A program made the position numbers and the translations under genes. Positions 9,888 through 19,090 of a stretch of DNA of 64,000 nt are shown piece after piece (the stretch's first letter is position 1; the number at the start of each line of letters is the position of its first letter). Source of the DNA: Pseudomonas putida (GTDB lineage Bacteria; Pseudomonadota; Gammaproteobacteria; Pseudomonadales; Pseudomonadaceae); the NCBI RefSeq assembly GCF_028682475.1, contig NZ_JANHLE010000017.1:61614-125613 (forward strand). The letters run 5' to 3'. Under the pieces are notes generated by a model. The model made no database searches, was not told where the DNA came from, and saw nothing but the letters and a program-made list of their open reading frames with translations.

Positions 9888-9962
9888 ATGCGCTCTGTAT
9901 TGCTATGGATGCTCGGGGTTCCTATTCCGGTCATCATTCTGATCGCGATTTTTATGCATTGA
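9888..9962 (+). CDS. 24-residue single-span membrane peptide
   Basis: A short gene encoding a peptide that begins MRSVLLWMLG and ends IAIFMH. GAGGAG lies 8 bases before the ATG, and the product is one continuous hydrophobic span with a Pro pair (VPIPV). It starts 26 bases after the membrane-protein gene and is probably translated from the same transcript. A coding start with a good ribosome site and a clean transmembrane profile makes a real small protein likely; the function is unknown. Confidence 0.62.
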   Translation: MRSVLLWMLGVPIPVIILIAIFMH

Positions 9963-9979
9963 AGGGTAATGGTGAATAC

Positions 9980-10058
9980 CCCAGTGGGAGCGGGCTTGCC
10001 CCGCGATTGCGGTATGACTGATAGACCGCAATCGCGGGGCAAGCCCGCTCCTACCGGG
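9980..10058. repeat. REP palindrome pair (family A)
   Basis: Two inverted copies with the core GGGGCAAGCCCGCTCC and an extra matching GCGGT/ACCGC step inside. One outer base per arm differs from the copy at 4850 (AGTGGG and CTACCG). The pair separates the small-peptide gene from the convergent end of the dpp operon. Confidence 0.88.
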
Positions 10059-10060
10059 AG

Positions 10061-11029
10061 TTAGAGGAACTGCTCGGCGTAATGACACGCCACTTGCCGC
10101 GTCCCCACCTGCCGGAACACCGGCTCTTCCGCCGCACAACGCTCGGTGGCATACGGGCAGCGTTTGTGGAACGCGCAACCCGGTGGTGGATTCAAGGGGT
10201 TGGGCAGCTCGCCGGCGATCTTGATCTTCGGCTTGAGCGGGTCCGGGTGAATGGTCGGGGTGGCCGACAGCAGCGCCTGGGTGTAGGGGTGCAACGGCTT
10301 GTTGTAGATATCTTCCTTGGGCCCCATTTCCGCCGGCCGGCCCAGGTACATCACCAGCACCTGGTCGGCGACATGACGCACCACCGCCAGGTTGTGCGAG
10401 ATGAACACGTAGGCGGTGTTGAACTCTTTCTGCAGGTCCATGAACAGGTTCAGCACCTGGGCCTGGATCGACACGTCGAGCGCCGAGGTCGGCTCATCGG
10501 CCACCAGCACTTTCGGTTGCAGCATCATCGCCCGGGCCAGGGCGATGCGCTGGCGCTGACCACCGGAAAACATGTGCGGATAACGCTGGTAATGCTCCGG
10601 GCGCAGGCCGACCTGTTGCATCATGGCCTGGACCTTTTCCCGCCGTTCGCTCTTCGACAGGCTGGTGTTGATCAGCAGCGGTTCGGCCAGCTGGTCACCG
10701 ATCTTCTGCCGTGGGTTGAGCGAGGCGTAGGGGCTCTGGAACACCATTTGCACGTCTTTGCGCAGTTGCTTGCGCTGGGCCTTGTTGGCGCCTGCGACTT
10801 CCTGGCCGGCAATTTTCAGCGAGCCGGAAGAGGGTTCCTCGATCAGCGTCAGGGCCCGCGCCAGGGTCGATTTGCCACAGCCCGACTCGCCAACCACGGC
10901 GAGGGTCTTGCCAGCTTCCAGTTCAAAAGACACGCCGTTCAGTGCACGGACCAGGGCATGCCCCTTGAACAGGCCACGGGAAACTTCATAGTGACGGGTC
11001 AGTTCACGGGCGGTAAGGACGACGGTCAT
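10061..11029 (-). CDS. dppF: Dipeptide ABC transporter ATP-binding protein DppF
   Basis: A 322-residue ATPase energising dipeptide import at the inner membrane. P-loop GESGCGKST is at 47-55, signature SGGQRQ at 155-160 and Walker B VLVADEP at 174-180. The oligopeptide-type C-terminal tail has CAFHKRCPYATERC. The start at 11029 shares one base with the DppD stop (TAATG), so translation is coupled; longer frames upstream are only DppD read out of frame. It is the last gene of the dpp operon, followed by a REP pair. Confidence 0.95.
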   Translation of the reverse strand: MTVVLTARELTRHYEVSRGLFKGHALVRALNGVSFELEAGKTLAVVGESGCGKSTLARALTLIEEPSSGSLKIAGQEVAGANKAQRKQLRKDVQMVFQSPYASLNPRQKIGDQLAEPLLINTSLSKSERREKVQAMMQQVGLRPEHYQRYPHMFSGGQRQRIALARAMMLQPKVLVADEPTSALDVSIQAQVLNLFMDLQKEFNTAYVFISHNLAVVRHVADQVLVMYLGRPAEMGPKEDIYNKPLHPYTQALLSATPTIHPDPLKPKIKIAGELPNPLNPPPGCAFHKRCPYATERCAAEEPVFRQVGTRQVACHYAEQFL

Positions 11030-11997
11030 TACGCCACCTCCTGGTTCAGCGGGTAGAAACAACGGACCTGGCTGTGCGCCTGGGGATCGAGGGTAGGACG
11101 CTGGCGGCGGCAGTTGTCCTGCACATACGGGCAACGCGGCGACAGCAGGCAGCCTTCGGGACGGTCGTAACGGCCGGGGACGATACCGGGCAGGGTCGCC
11201 AGGCGCTCGGCACCTTCGCTGTGCTCGGGAATCGCCGCCAGCAGCGCTTCGCTGTACGGGTGTGCCGGGACATCGAACAGCTCCGGCACCTGACCGACTT
11301 CCACGGCTTGCCCGGCATACATCACACACACCCGTTTGGCGGTTTCGGCAACCACTGCCAGGTCGTGGGTGATCAGGATCAGCGCCATGTTCTGCTCTTT
11401 CTGCAGGTTGAGCAGCAGCTCCATGATCTGTGCCTGAATGGTTACGTCGAGGGCGGTGGTCGGTTCGTCGGCGATCAGCAGCTTGGGTTCACCGGCAATG
11501 GCCATGGCGATGGCCACACGTTGACTCATGCCGCCCGAGAGTTGATGCGGGTAGGCATCCAGACGGCTTTCGGCTGCTGGAATCTCGACTTTCTTGAGCA
11601 GCTCCAGAGCACGTTGACGGGCTGCCTTGCCACGCAGACCGAGGTGCTGACGCAGAACTTCCTCAATCTGAAAACCCACGGTGTAGCTGGGGTTGAGGGC
11701 GGTCATCGGGTCCTGGAAGACCATCGCCATATCCTTGCCGACCACCTTGCGTCGCTGCCGGCCGCTGAGCTTGAGCATGTTGCTGCCGTCGAAGGTCAGG
11801 GCGTCGGCGGTGATCCGCCCGGGCGCGTCGATCAGGCCCATCAGCGCCATCATGGTCACCGATTTGCCCGAGCCGGACTCGCCGACAATGGCCAGGACTT
11901 CGCCTTCGTCTACCGTCAGGTCGAGACCGTCGACCACCGGAACCGCGCTGGCATCGCCGAAGCGCACATTCAGATTCTTGATTTCTAGAAGTGACAT
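11029..11997 (-). CDS. dppD: Dipeptide ABC transporter ATP-binding protein DppD
   Basis: A 322-residue ATPase that pairs with DppF. P-loop GESGSGKS is at 39-46, signature LSGGMSQR near 153-160, Walker [13 protein letters not shown] near 172, and the C-terminal oligopeptide-ABC Cys motif is [14 protein letters not shown]. The start at 11997 is supported by GAGGAGATCGCC just before ATG. The gene begins 10 bases after the DppC stop. Confidence 0.95.
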   Translation of the reverse strand: MSLLEIKNLNVRFGDASAVPVVDGLDLTVDEGEVLAIVGESGSGKSVTMMALMGLIDAPGRITADALTFDGSNMLKLSGRQRRKVVGKDMAMVFQDPMTALNPSYTVGFQIEEVLRQHLGLRGKAARQRALELLKKVEIPAAESRLDAYPHQLSGGMSQRVAIAMAIAGEPKLLIADEPTTALDVTIQAQIMELLLNLQKEQNMALILITHDLAVVAETAKRVCVMYAGQAVEVGQVPELFDVPAHPYSEALLAAIPEHSEGAERLATLPGIVPGRYDRPEGCLLSPRCPYVQDNCRRQRPTLDPQAHSQVRCFYPLNQEVA

Positions 11998-12007
11998 GGC
12001 GATCTCC

Positions 12008-12937
12008 TCAGGCGGCATTCTTGAGTTTCGGGTCCAGCGCATCGCGCAGTCCGTCACCCATCAGGTTGATTGCCAGCACGCTGAGCAAAATGGTCAGGCC
12101 CGGCAGGCTCACGACCCACCAGGCGCGTTCGATGTAGTCGCGGGCCGAGGCCAGCATGGTGCCCCACTCCGGGGTCGGCGGTTGTACACCGAGGCCAAGG
12201 AAGCCCAGGGCCGCGGCATCGAGAATCGCCGAGGAGAAGCTCAAGGTGGCCTGGACGATCAGCGGCGCCATGCAGTTGGGCAGCACGGTGACGAACATCA
12301 GGCGCGGCAGGCTGGCACCGGCCAGGCGCGCGGCGGTGACGTAGTCACGGTTCAGTTCACCCATGACCGCGGCACGGGTCAGGCGCACATAGGACGGCAG
12401 CGACACGATGGCGATGGCGATCACCGTGTTGAGCAGGCCAGGGCCGAGGATGGCGACGATGGCCACGGCCAGCAGCAGCGATGGCAGCGCCAGCATCACG
12501 TCCATCAGGCGCATGATCGACGGGCCGAGAATGCGCGGGAAGAACCCGGCCAGCAGGCCGAGGAAAACCCCCGGGATCAGCGAGATCAGCACCGACGACA
12601 GGCCGATCAGCAGCGACAGGCGCGAGCCCTGGATCAGGCGGGAGAGCAGGTCGCGGCCCAGTTCGTCGGTGCCGAGAATGAACTGCCAGTTACCGCCTTC
12701 GAGCCACACTGGCGGGGTCAGCAGAAAGTCGCGGTATTGCTCGCTGGGGTTGTGTGGCGCCACCCAGGGCGCGAACAGCGCACAGAACACGATCAGGCTC
12801 ATGAACATCAGCCCGGCGACCGCGCCTTTATTGCGCGAAAACGCCTGCCAGAATTCTTTGTAGGGCGAGGGGTAGAGCAGGCTCTGGTCGACAGCGGTGG
12901 CCGGCGTGGTGACGGTCTTTGCAATTGGGGTTGTCAT
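12008..12937 (-). CDS. dppC: Dipeptide ABC transporter permease DppC
   Basis: A 309-residue inner-membrane permease with the DppC/OppC N-terminal domain ([37 protein letters not shown]), [19 protein letters not shown], and the EAA-type loop [24 protein letters not shown]. About six membrane spans can be seen. It lies between DppB (10-base gap) and DppD in the standard order. Confidence 0.95.
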   Translation of the reverse strand: MTTPIAKTVTTPATAVDQSLLYPSPYKEFWQAFSRNKGAVAGLMFMSLIVFCALFAPWVAPHNPSEQYRDFLLTPPVWLEGGNWQFILGTDELGRDLLSRLIQGSRLSLLIGLSSVLISLIPGVFLGLLAGFFPRILGPSIMRLMDVMLALPSLLLAVAIVAILGPGLLNTVIAIAIVSLPSYVRLTRAAVMGELNRDYVTAARLAGASLPRLMFVTVLPNCMAPLIVQATLSFSSAILDAAALGFLGLGVQPPTPEWGTMLASARDYIERAWWVVSLPGLTILLSVLAINLMGDGLRDALDPKLKNAA

Positions 12938-12947
12938 GGCGGGGCCC

Positions 12948-13958
12948 TCAGCGCTGATGACGGATGCGTGGGTTGGCCAGGCCGTAGAGGATATCCACGA
13001 CGAAGTTGACCAGGATCACCAGGCAGGCAATCAACAGGATGCCGTTCTGTACCACGGGGTAATCACGGGCGCCGATGGCTTCGATCAGCCATTTGCCGAT
13101 GCCCGGCCAGGAAAAGATGGTTTCGGTCAGTACTGCGCCGGCCAGCAAGGTGCCGACCTGCAGGCCGAATACGGTGAGCACCGGAATCAAGGCGTTGCGC
13201 AGGCCATGCACGAACACCACCCGCGCCGGCGACAGGCCTTTGGCCCGGGCGGTGCGGATGTAGTCTTCGCGCAGCACTTCGAGCATCGACGAGCGGGTCA
13301 TCCGGGCGATCACCGCCAGTGGAATGGTACCGAGGACGATGGCCGGCAGAATCAGGTGCATCAGGGCGTCCTTGAACGCGCCTTCTTCATCGCTGAGCAG
13401 GGTATCGATGAGCATGAAGCCGGTTTTCGGCTCGATGTCGTACAGCAGGTCGATGCGTCCGGACACCGGGGTCCAGCCCAGGCTCACGGAGAAGAACATG
13501 ATCAGGATCAGGCCCCACCAGAAGATCGGCATCGAATAACCGGCCAGGGAAATGCCCATGACGCCGTGATCGAACAGCGAGCCGCGCTTGAGGGCGGCAA
13601 TCACCCCGGCCAGCAGGCCGATCACCCCGGCGAAAAACAACGCCGCGATGGCCAGTTCCAGGGTCGCCGGGAACAGCGCGAGGAACTCGGTCCAGACGCT
13701 TTCGCGGGTGCGCAGCGATTCACCCAGATCGCCCTGGGCAAGCTTGCCGATATAGTCCAGGTACTGCGCTGGCAGCGGCTTGTTCAAGCCGAGGCGCTCC
13801 ATGGCCTGGGCGTGCATCTCGGGGTCCACCCGGCGCTCGCCCATCATGACTTCCACCGGGTCACCGGGTATCAGCCGTATGAGCGCGAACGTCAGCAAGG
13901 TGATGCCGAAAAAGGTCGGGATCAGTAATCCCAGGCGCCGGGCAATAAAACTAAACAT
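12948..13958 (-). CDS. dppB: Dipeptide ABC transporter permease DppB
   Basis: A 336-residue inner-membrane permease beginning MFSFIARRLGLLIPTFFGITLLTFALIRLIPGDPVEVMMGERR, the classic DppB/OppB N-terminus. The ATPase-contact loop is DYIRTARAKGLSPARVVFVHGLRNALIPVLTV, and AVLTETIFSWPGIGKWLIEAI follows. GAGG precedes the ATG. The 74-base gap after the binding-protein gene contains a GC hairpin that may lower expression of the permeases relative to the binding proteins. Confidence 0.95.
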   Translation of the reverse strand: MFSFIARRLGLLIPTFFGITLLTFALIRLIPGDPVEVMMGERRVDPEMHAQAMERLGLNKPLPAQYLDYIGKLAQGDLGESLRTRESVWTEFLALFPATLELAIAALFFAGVIGLLAGVIAALKRGSLFDHGVMGISLAGYSMPIFWWGLILIMFFSVSLGWTPVSGRIDLLYDIEPKTGFMLIDTLLSDEEGAFKDALMHLILPAIVLGTIPLAVIARMTRSSMLEVLREDYIRTARAKGLSPARVVFVHGLRNALIPVLTVFGLQVGTLLAGAVLTETIFSWPGIGKWLIEAIGARDYPVVQNGILLIACLVILVNFVVDILYGLANPRIRHQR

Positions 13959-14012
13959 CTTCTGGTGTACCTCATCAGCCGGTCAGGCATGTCCGCCAGC
14001 ACCCGGGTAGGG

Positions 14013-14023
14013 GGCCGGCGGCC
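14013..14023 (-). other. GC hairpin between dppA and dppB
   Basis: GGCC-GCC-GGCC on the minus strand lies 10 bases after the stop of the third dppA gene. It has no clear U-run, so partial attenuation or 3'-end protection of the binding-protein transcript is the most that can be suggested. Confidence 0.3.
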
Positions 14024-14032
14024 GTTCTTGTT

Positions 14033-15628
14033 CTACTTCACCTGGGTAGTGGCGAAGTTGTTATTGGTGAGGGGGTTGATGTGGTACCCCTCAACGTTGT
14101 TGCGCATGGCGGTGAACATCTTCGGATGCGCCATGCTGATCCACGGTTGGTCTTCATCGTACACCGCCAGCGCCTTTACATAGAGCGCTGCACGCTCATC
14201 CGTGTCGGTTACCTTGCGGGCGTCGTCGATCAACGCCTGGAATTTCTGATTGCACCAGCGGGCATAGTTCTCGCCGCTTTTCACCGCATCGCAGCTGAGC
14301 AGCGGGGTGAGGAAGTTGTCCGGGTCGCCGTTGTCGCCTGCCCAGCCGGTTGAAACCATGTCGGGCTCGCCCTTCTTGGCGCGGCGCAGCATTTCGGCCC
14401 ATTCCATCACCCTTATATCGACTTTCAGGCCGATCTTGGCCAGGTCGGCCTGGAGCATCTGCGCGCTCAACTGTGGGTTGGGGTTGGTTGGGCCACCGCC
14501 ATTGCGGGTGAACAGGGTCAGCACCGCGCCTTCCGGTACCCCGGCTTCCTTGAGCAGCGCGCGGGCCTTGTCGAGGTCGCGGGGCGGGTTCTGGTTGGCG
14601 GTGTTGTAACCCATCAGGGTCGGTGGATAAGGGTTGATGCCCACCAGCGCATTGCCTTTGCCGAACAGCTGGTCGACGTGGGTCTGGCGGTCGAAGGCCA
14701 TGTTGATGGCTTTGCGTACACGCACGTCGCTGAGGTATTTGTGCTCGGTGTTGAGCGAGATGTAACCGGTGGTCAGGGCTTCCATCTCGGCGACTTTCAG
14801 CTTGGGGTCGGCCTTGATGCTGGGGATGTCGTCGGGCTTGGGGTACAGCGCCACCTGGCATTCATTGGCCTTGAGCTTCTGCAGGCGCACATTGTTGTCG
14901 CTGGCGATGGCGAAAATCAGCGCATCGGCTGGCGGCTTGCCACGGAAGTAATCGGGGTTGGGCTTGTAGCGGACCTGGGCGTCCTTGACGTAGCGCTGGA
15001 AGATGAACGGGCCGGTGCCAATCGGTTTGCTATTGAGATCGGCGGTCTTGTTGGCCTTGAGCAGCTGGTCGCCGTACTCGGCGGAATAGATCGAGGTGAA
15101 GGCCATGGCCAGGTCAGGCAGGAACGGCGCCTCCGGGCGGGTGAGGGTGAAGACCACGGTGTAATCGTCGGTTTTCTCGACGCTCTTGAGCAGGTCCTTG
15201 AAGCCCATGCTTTCAAAATAGGGGAAGCCGATGCTGGTCTTGTTGTGCCACGGGTGGTTCGGGTCCAGCTGACGTCGGAAACTCCACAGCACGTCGTCGG
15301 CATTCATCTCGCGGGTCGGGGTGAAGTAGTCGGTGGTGTGGAACTTCACCCCTTGGCGCAGGTGGAAAGTGTAGGTCAGGCCGTCGTCGCTGATCTCCCA
15401 GCGCTCGGCCAGGGCCGGCTGGATCTCGGTGGTGCCGGGCTTGAAGTCGACCAGGCGGTTGAACACGGTTTCGGCTGAGGCGTCAGCGGTCACCGCCGTG
15501 GTGTACTGGACGATATCGAAGCCTTCCGGGCTGGCCTCGGTACAGACCACCAGCGGCTTGGCCGCCAGGCCCGCCGCAGCGCTCAACAGGACGGCTGCCA
15601 GGGCAGCCTGAAGCGGTAGCAATTTCAT
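14033..15628 (-). CDS. Dipeptide-binding protein, DppA family (third copy, nearest dppB)
   Basis: A 531-residue periplasmic binding protein with signal peptide MKLLPLQAALAAVLLSAAAGLA. The SBP_bac_5 pattern is complete: LVVCTEASPEGFDIVQYTT, AETVFNRLVDFKPGT, LAERWEISDDGLTYTFHLRQGVKFH and WAGDNGDPDNFLTPLLSCD. It is the most divergent of the three DppA proteins here, with TEASPEGFD and NFLTP where the other two have SEGSP and NWLGT. GGGAGG precedes the start. It probably feeds the shared DppBCDF importer with a different range of peptides (inference). Confidence 0.92.
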   Translation of the reverse strand: MKLLPLQAALAAVLLSAAAGLAAKPLVVCTEASPEGFDIVQYTTAVTADASAETVFNRLVDFKPGTTEIQPALAERWEISDDGLTYTFHLRQGVKFHTTDYFTPTREMNADDVLWSFRRQLDPNHPWHNKTSIGFPYFESMGFKDLLKSVEKTDDYTVVFTLTRPEAPFLPDLAMAFTSIYSAEYGDQLLKANKTADLNSKPIGTGPFIFQRYVKDAQVRYKPNPDYFRGKPPADALIFAIASDNNVRLQKLKANECQVALYPKPDDIPSIKADPKLKVAEMEALTTGYISLNTEHKYLSDVRVRKAINMAFDRQTHVDQLFGKGNALVGINPYPPTLMGYNTANQNPPRDLDKARALLKEAGVPEGAVLTLFTRNGGGPTNPNPQLSAQMLQADLAKIGLKVDIRVMEWAEMLRRAKKGEPDMVSTGWAGDNGDPDNFLTPLLSCDAVKSGENYARWCNQKFQALIDDARKVTDTDERAALYVKALAVYDEDQPWISMAHPKMFTAMRNNVEGYHINPLTNNNFATTQVK

Positions 15629-15660
15629 GAAACCTCCCTGCTATCAATTAAGCCAGCGTA

Positions 15661-15694
15661 GTCGCCCCGACCGGTTCGGTGAACCGGCCGCGAC
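15661..15694 (-). other. Long hairpin between the porin and third dppA genes
   Basis: GTCGC (15661) pairs with GCGAC (15690), and inside it CCGGTTC pairs perfectly with GAACCGG around GGT. No U-run follows, so it looks like an mRNA-processing or stabilising stem between two operon genes and not a full terminator. Confidence 0.5.
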
Positions 15695-15703
15695 AACTGA
15701 CGC

Positions 15704-17083
15704 TTAGAGAATGTTGAATGGAATGGTGGTCACGATCCGCAGCTCGTCGAGGCTGCCGTCGCCCTGGTTCTTGCTGGCCCGGTGCGCGGTGTAGGTGGCG
15801 CGGATGGTGGTGTCCTTGAGTGAGCCGCTCTGTACCGCGTAGGTGGTACCGATACCCCACTCGTAGTGGTTCTCGTCGTCCAGCTTCTTCACGTCATAGC
15901 CGGTGCCGGTGTAGTGGGTGCCATCGATGCCCCAGCCGCGGGCGTTGTACAGGTTGAATTTCAGGCCGGGTACACCGTACTGGGCCATGTTCAGCACATA
16001 GGCGATCTGCATCGATTTCTCGTTCGGGCCGTTGAAGTCCGAAAGCAGGGAGTTGGCCAGGTAGATCGCGTTGGTGTCGTGCAGGTAATCGAAGTATTCG
16101 TTACCGTTGACCTGCTGGTAGGAGAAGCTCAGGTTGTGTGCCTGGTGCGTCAGGCCGAACGACAGACTGTAGGTGTCGTTGTCGATCTCGCCGAGCTGGC
16201 TTTTGCCTTCATCTTTGGTCTTGTAGTAGTTCAGGCCGGTGGTAAGGCTCAGCACCGAGCTGTCGCCCAATACGTGGTTGGCACCGAAATAGTACTGGTT
16301 CCACAAGTCTTCGACGTTGGACACGTAGAAGCTGGTACTCAGGCTCTTCAGTGGCTGGTAGTTCACACCGGCGATGTTGACGTGATCGGCTTCGAAGGCG
16401 CGATCACCGTATTCGGCGACAAATTTGCTGGTGCCTTGTTCGGTCCGCGTTGAAAGGCGGTCGAAGGTGCCGATATCGAAGGACAGGTTGTCGAATTCTT
16501 CGCTGCGCAGGGTTACGCCCTCGAAGCTCGACGGCAAGGCACGGTTGCCGATGTAGGCGATGACCGGGGTGTCGATGGACTGGCGGCCGGCGGTCAGGGT
16601 GGTGTTGGAGACACGGGCCTTGACGTTGGCCAGGCCCAGCTTGCTCCACTGACTGATAACGTCACCGTCACTGTGGGTCAGGGTACGGTTGTTCGGCCCG
16701 GCCACGGCTGCGCGGCCCTGTTCAAGGGCAATGGCGTTGTAGGCGGCGACTTCGGTGGCGAAGCCGATAGCGCCCTCGGTGAAGCCCGAGCTGTAGTTGA
16801 GGATGGTGCCTTGCACCCAGTTGTCCCGGCTGTGGGTGTCGTGAAGGCTGCCGTCGCTTTTGCGGTACTTCCACAGCGGTGCACGGGTGGCGCGTTCGCG
16901 GGCGTACCAGTTGCGGGTCGAGCCGGACAGGCTCTGGCCTTCGATGAAGCCTTTGGCTTCGCTCTGGGCGCTGGTGGATTTGACGCTGACCGGAACAAAG
17001 TCCTGGCTAACGGGTTCGGCCTGGGCCATGGCTGACAGGCCACTCAAGGACAATGCCAGTACTGCGGTTTTGGTTGGTCTCAA
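15704..17083 (-). CDS. OprD-family outer-membrane porin
   Basis: A 459-residue outer-membrane channel for small peptides or amino acids. Signal peptide MRPTKTAVLALSLSGLSAMAQA is followed by a OprD-type body: AKGFIEGQSLSGSTRNWYARER, WVQGTILNYSSGFTEGAIGFATEVAAY, RQSIDTPVIAYIGNRALPSSFEGVTL and an even-numbered beta-strand pattern ending in a C-terminal segment RIVTTIPFNIL. The start codon is TTG at 17083, with GGGAG 7 bases before it; no ATG fits. Its place inside the dpp operon matches OpdP/OpdD-type porins for glycyl-dipeptides in P. aeruginosa (from memory). Confidence 0.93.
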   Translation of the reverse strand: MRPTKTAVLALSLSGLSAMAQAEPVSQDFVPVSVKSTSAQSEAKGFIEGQSLSGSTRNWYARERATRAPLWKYRKSDGSLHDTHSRDNWVQGTILNYSSGFTEGAIGFATEVAAYNAIALEQGRAAVAGPNNRTLTHSDGDVISQWSKLGLANVKARVSNTTLTAGRQSIDTPVIAYIGNRALPSSFEGVTLRSEEFDNLSFDIGTFDRLSTRTEQGTSKFVAEYGDRAFEADHVNIAGVNYQPLKSLSTSFYVSNVEDLWNQYYFGANHVLGDSSVLSLTTGLNYYKTKDEGKSQLGEIDNDTYSLSFGLTHQAHNLSFSYQQVNGNEYFDYLHDTNAIYLANSLLSDFNGPNEKSMQIAYVLNMAQYGVPGLKFNLYNARGWGIDGTHYTGTGYDVKKLDDENHYEWGIGTTYAVQSGSLKDTTIRATYTAHRASKNQGDGSLDELRIVTTIPFNIL

Positions 17084-17210
17084 GGTAAAGCTCCCTTTCT
17101 TCTCTTTTTTTGCCGCCGGGCCTTGTGAGCTGGGCGTCTTTTTGGGTGGAACAAGGGTTGCAATCGTTTGCTCGACGACAATCGGGCATATTCGGGCTGC
17201 AAGCGTTCGC

Positions 17211-17229
17211 GGGAGTGGGTTGCACTCCC
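17211..17229 (-). other. Hairpin between second dppA and the porin gene
   Basis: GGGAGT (17211-17216) pairs with ACTCCC (17224-17229) around a 7-base loop, 17 bases after the dppA stop. No U-run follows, so its role may be transcript-end protection. Confidence 0.35.
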
Positions 17230-17245
17230 TTGAACGTTGCCGGGG

Positions 17246-18838
17246 TTAATCGAGGCTTACGCCAGAAAAGACGTTGCGCCCGAAGGGGCTTACCTTGAAG
17301 TCCTCGACCTTGGCACTGAGCGGCTGGTTGACCGTCGAGTGGGCGATCGGGGTAATCGGCACCTGCTGCTTGAGGCGCTGCTGGGCCTGTTGATAAAGCA
17401 CGGTGCGTTGCTCGCGATCGGTGATGGTCTTGGCTTTCTTGACCAGCGCGTCGTATTGCGGGTCGCACCACATGGAGTAGTTGTTGCTGCCGATGGCGTC
17501 GCAGCTGTACAGCGTGCCCAGCCAGTTGTCCGGGTCACCGTTGTCGCCGGTCCAGCCGATCAGCGAGATATCGTGTTCGCCGTCCTTGGTGCGCTTGAGG
17601 TATTCGCCCCATTCGTAGCTGACGATCTTCACCTTCAGGCCGACCTTGCCCCAGTCGGCCTGGAGCATTTCGGCCATCAGCTTGGCGTTGGGGTTGTAGG
17701 GGCGTTGCACGGGCATGGCCCAGAGGGTGATTTCGGTACCTTCCTTGACCCCGGCGGCCTTGAGCAGCTCGCGAGCCTTGTCCGGGTTGTAGCCGGCGTC
17801 CTTGATGGTTTCGTCGTAGGACCACTGGGTCGGCGGCATGCTGCCCACCGCCAGTTGCCCGGCCTGCTGGTACACCGCCTTGACGATGGCCGGTTTGTTC
17901 ACCGCCATGTCCATCGCCTGGCGTACTTCGAGCTGGTCGAAGGGTTTGTGCTGAACGTTGTAAGCGATGTAGCCAAGGTTGAAACCGGGTTTTTCGATGA
18001 CCTGCAGCTGCGGGTCATTTTTCAACGCATCAAGGTCGGCCGGGCGTGGGTGCAGGGTGATTTGGCACTCGTTCTTGCGCAGCTTCTGGATGCGCACCGA
18101 AGGGTCGATGTTGATCGAGAAGATCAGCTGCTCGAGCTTGACCTGCGCCGGGTCCCAGTAGTCCTTGTTGCCGCGGTAGCGGATCTGCGAATCCTTCTGG
18201 TAACGCTGGAACACGAACGGGCCGGTACCGATCGGTTTCTGGTTGATGTCGCTGGGGCGTCCGGAGGTCATCAACTGGTGGGCGTACTCGGCTGACAGGA
18301 TGGCGGCGAAACTCATCGCCAGGTTCTGCACGAAGGCGGCGTCAACGCTGTTGAGGGTGAACACCACGGTCATCGGCGTGGTCTTCTCGACCCGGGCAAT
18401 ATTCTTGTCCAGGCTCATGCCGACGAAGTAGGGGAACTCGGTGGGGTAGGCCTTGCGAAACGGATGTTCCCTGTCGAGCATGCGATTGAAGGTGAACAGC
18501 ACGTCGTCGGCATTCATCTCGCGGCTTGGGGTGAAATCCTTGTTGCGGTGAAACTTCACGCCTTCACGCAGGTGGAAGGTGTAGGTCAGGCCGTCATCGG
18601 ACACTTCCCAGCTTTTTGCCAGGGCCGGTTTGACCGCAGTGGCCCCGCGTTCGAACTCGACCAGACGGTTGTAGATCGGCTCGGCGGCGTCGTTGTCGGT
18701 GGCACTGGTGTACTGCGCGGTGTCGAAACCGCCGGGGCTGCCTTCGGAGCAGAACACCAGGCTCTTGGCCAGGCTCACAGGGGCCTGGGTAAGCAGGCCG
18801 AGGCCCAGTAACGCTGCAAAAATGGGTGTATGGCGCAT
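17246..18838 (-). CDS. Dipeptide-binding protein, DppA family (second copy)
   Basis: A 530-residue periplasmic binding protein with signal peptide MRHTPIFAALLGLGLLTQAPVSLA. The SBP_bac_5 landmarks are LVFCSEGSPGGFDTAQYTS, LAKSWEVSDDGLTYTFHLREGVKFH, TEITLWAMPVQRPYNPNAK and WTGDNGDPDNWLGTLYSCD. I start at 18838 where AAGGATC precedes ATG; the longer frame upstream has no signal peptide at its N-terminus. Directly before the ribosome site lies AACAACAAGAA, an Hfq/Crc-type motif. It is very close in sequence to the first copy. Confidence 0.94.
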   Translation of the reverse strand: MRHTPIFAALLGLGLLTQAPVSLAKSLVFCSEGSPGGFDTAQYTSATDNDAAEPIYNRLVEFERGATAVKPALAKSWEVSDDGLTYTFHLREGVKFHRNKDFTPSREMNADDVLFTFNRMLDREHPFRKAYPTEFPYFVGMSLDKNIARVEKTTPMTVVFTLNSVDAAFVQNLAMSFAAILSAEYAHQLMTSGRPSDINQKPIGTGPFVFQRYQKDSQIRYRGNKDYWDPAQVKLEQLIFSINIDPSVRIQKLRKNECQITLHPRPADLDALKNDPQLQVIEKPGFNLGYIAYNVQHKPFDQLEVRQAMDMAVNKPAIVKAVYQQAGQLAVGSMPPTQWSYDETIKDAGYNPDKARELLKAAGVKEGTEITLWAMPVQRPYNPNAKLMAEMLQADWGKVGLKVKIVSYEWGEYLKRTKDGEHDISLIGWTGDNGDPDNWLGTLYSCDAIGSNNYSMWCDPQYDALVKKAKTITDREQRTVLYQQAQQRLKQQVPITPIAHSTVNQPLSAKVEDFKVSPFGRNVFSGVSLD

Positions 18839-18851
18839 AACGATCCTTGAT

Positions 18852-18862
18852 TTCTTGTTGTT
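18852..18862 (-). promoter_or_regulatory. Hfq/Crc catabolite-repression motif before second dppA
   Basis: On the mRNA strand AACAACAAGAA contains two overlapping perfect matches to the AANAANAA motif, ending about 5 bases before the AAGGA ribosome site of the dppA at 18838. In Pseudomonas, Hfq with Crc binds such motifs near starts and blocks translation during growth on preferred carbon sources (established); binding here is inferred. Confidence 0.6.
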
Positions 18863-19090
18863 TTGAGCGGTCCATGGCGCACAGCCGTACAAATCGCGCC
18901 AACTGCGACGCTGCCTTGACGGTAGAGCCGTCATGGCGTTGTCGGTAGGTACGATTACGCAAGGATGTGTAGGAGGTGTCCGATAGCGCGAGGCGACGAT
19001 TCCGTGTCGATGCGCTAGCGGTTGACCTGCCAGGCCACCAGGTCATGGCTCCGGACGCCAGGCGGTGTCCGGAGTCAGAGCAGGTGGCTG

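Noticed and set aside
11693..13009. 438-residue open frame opposite dppC and dppD
   Set aside because: It spans two confirmed genes and has a skewed Arg/Gln/His composition typical of shadow frames.
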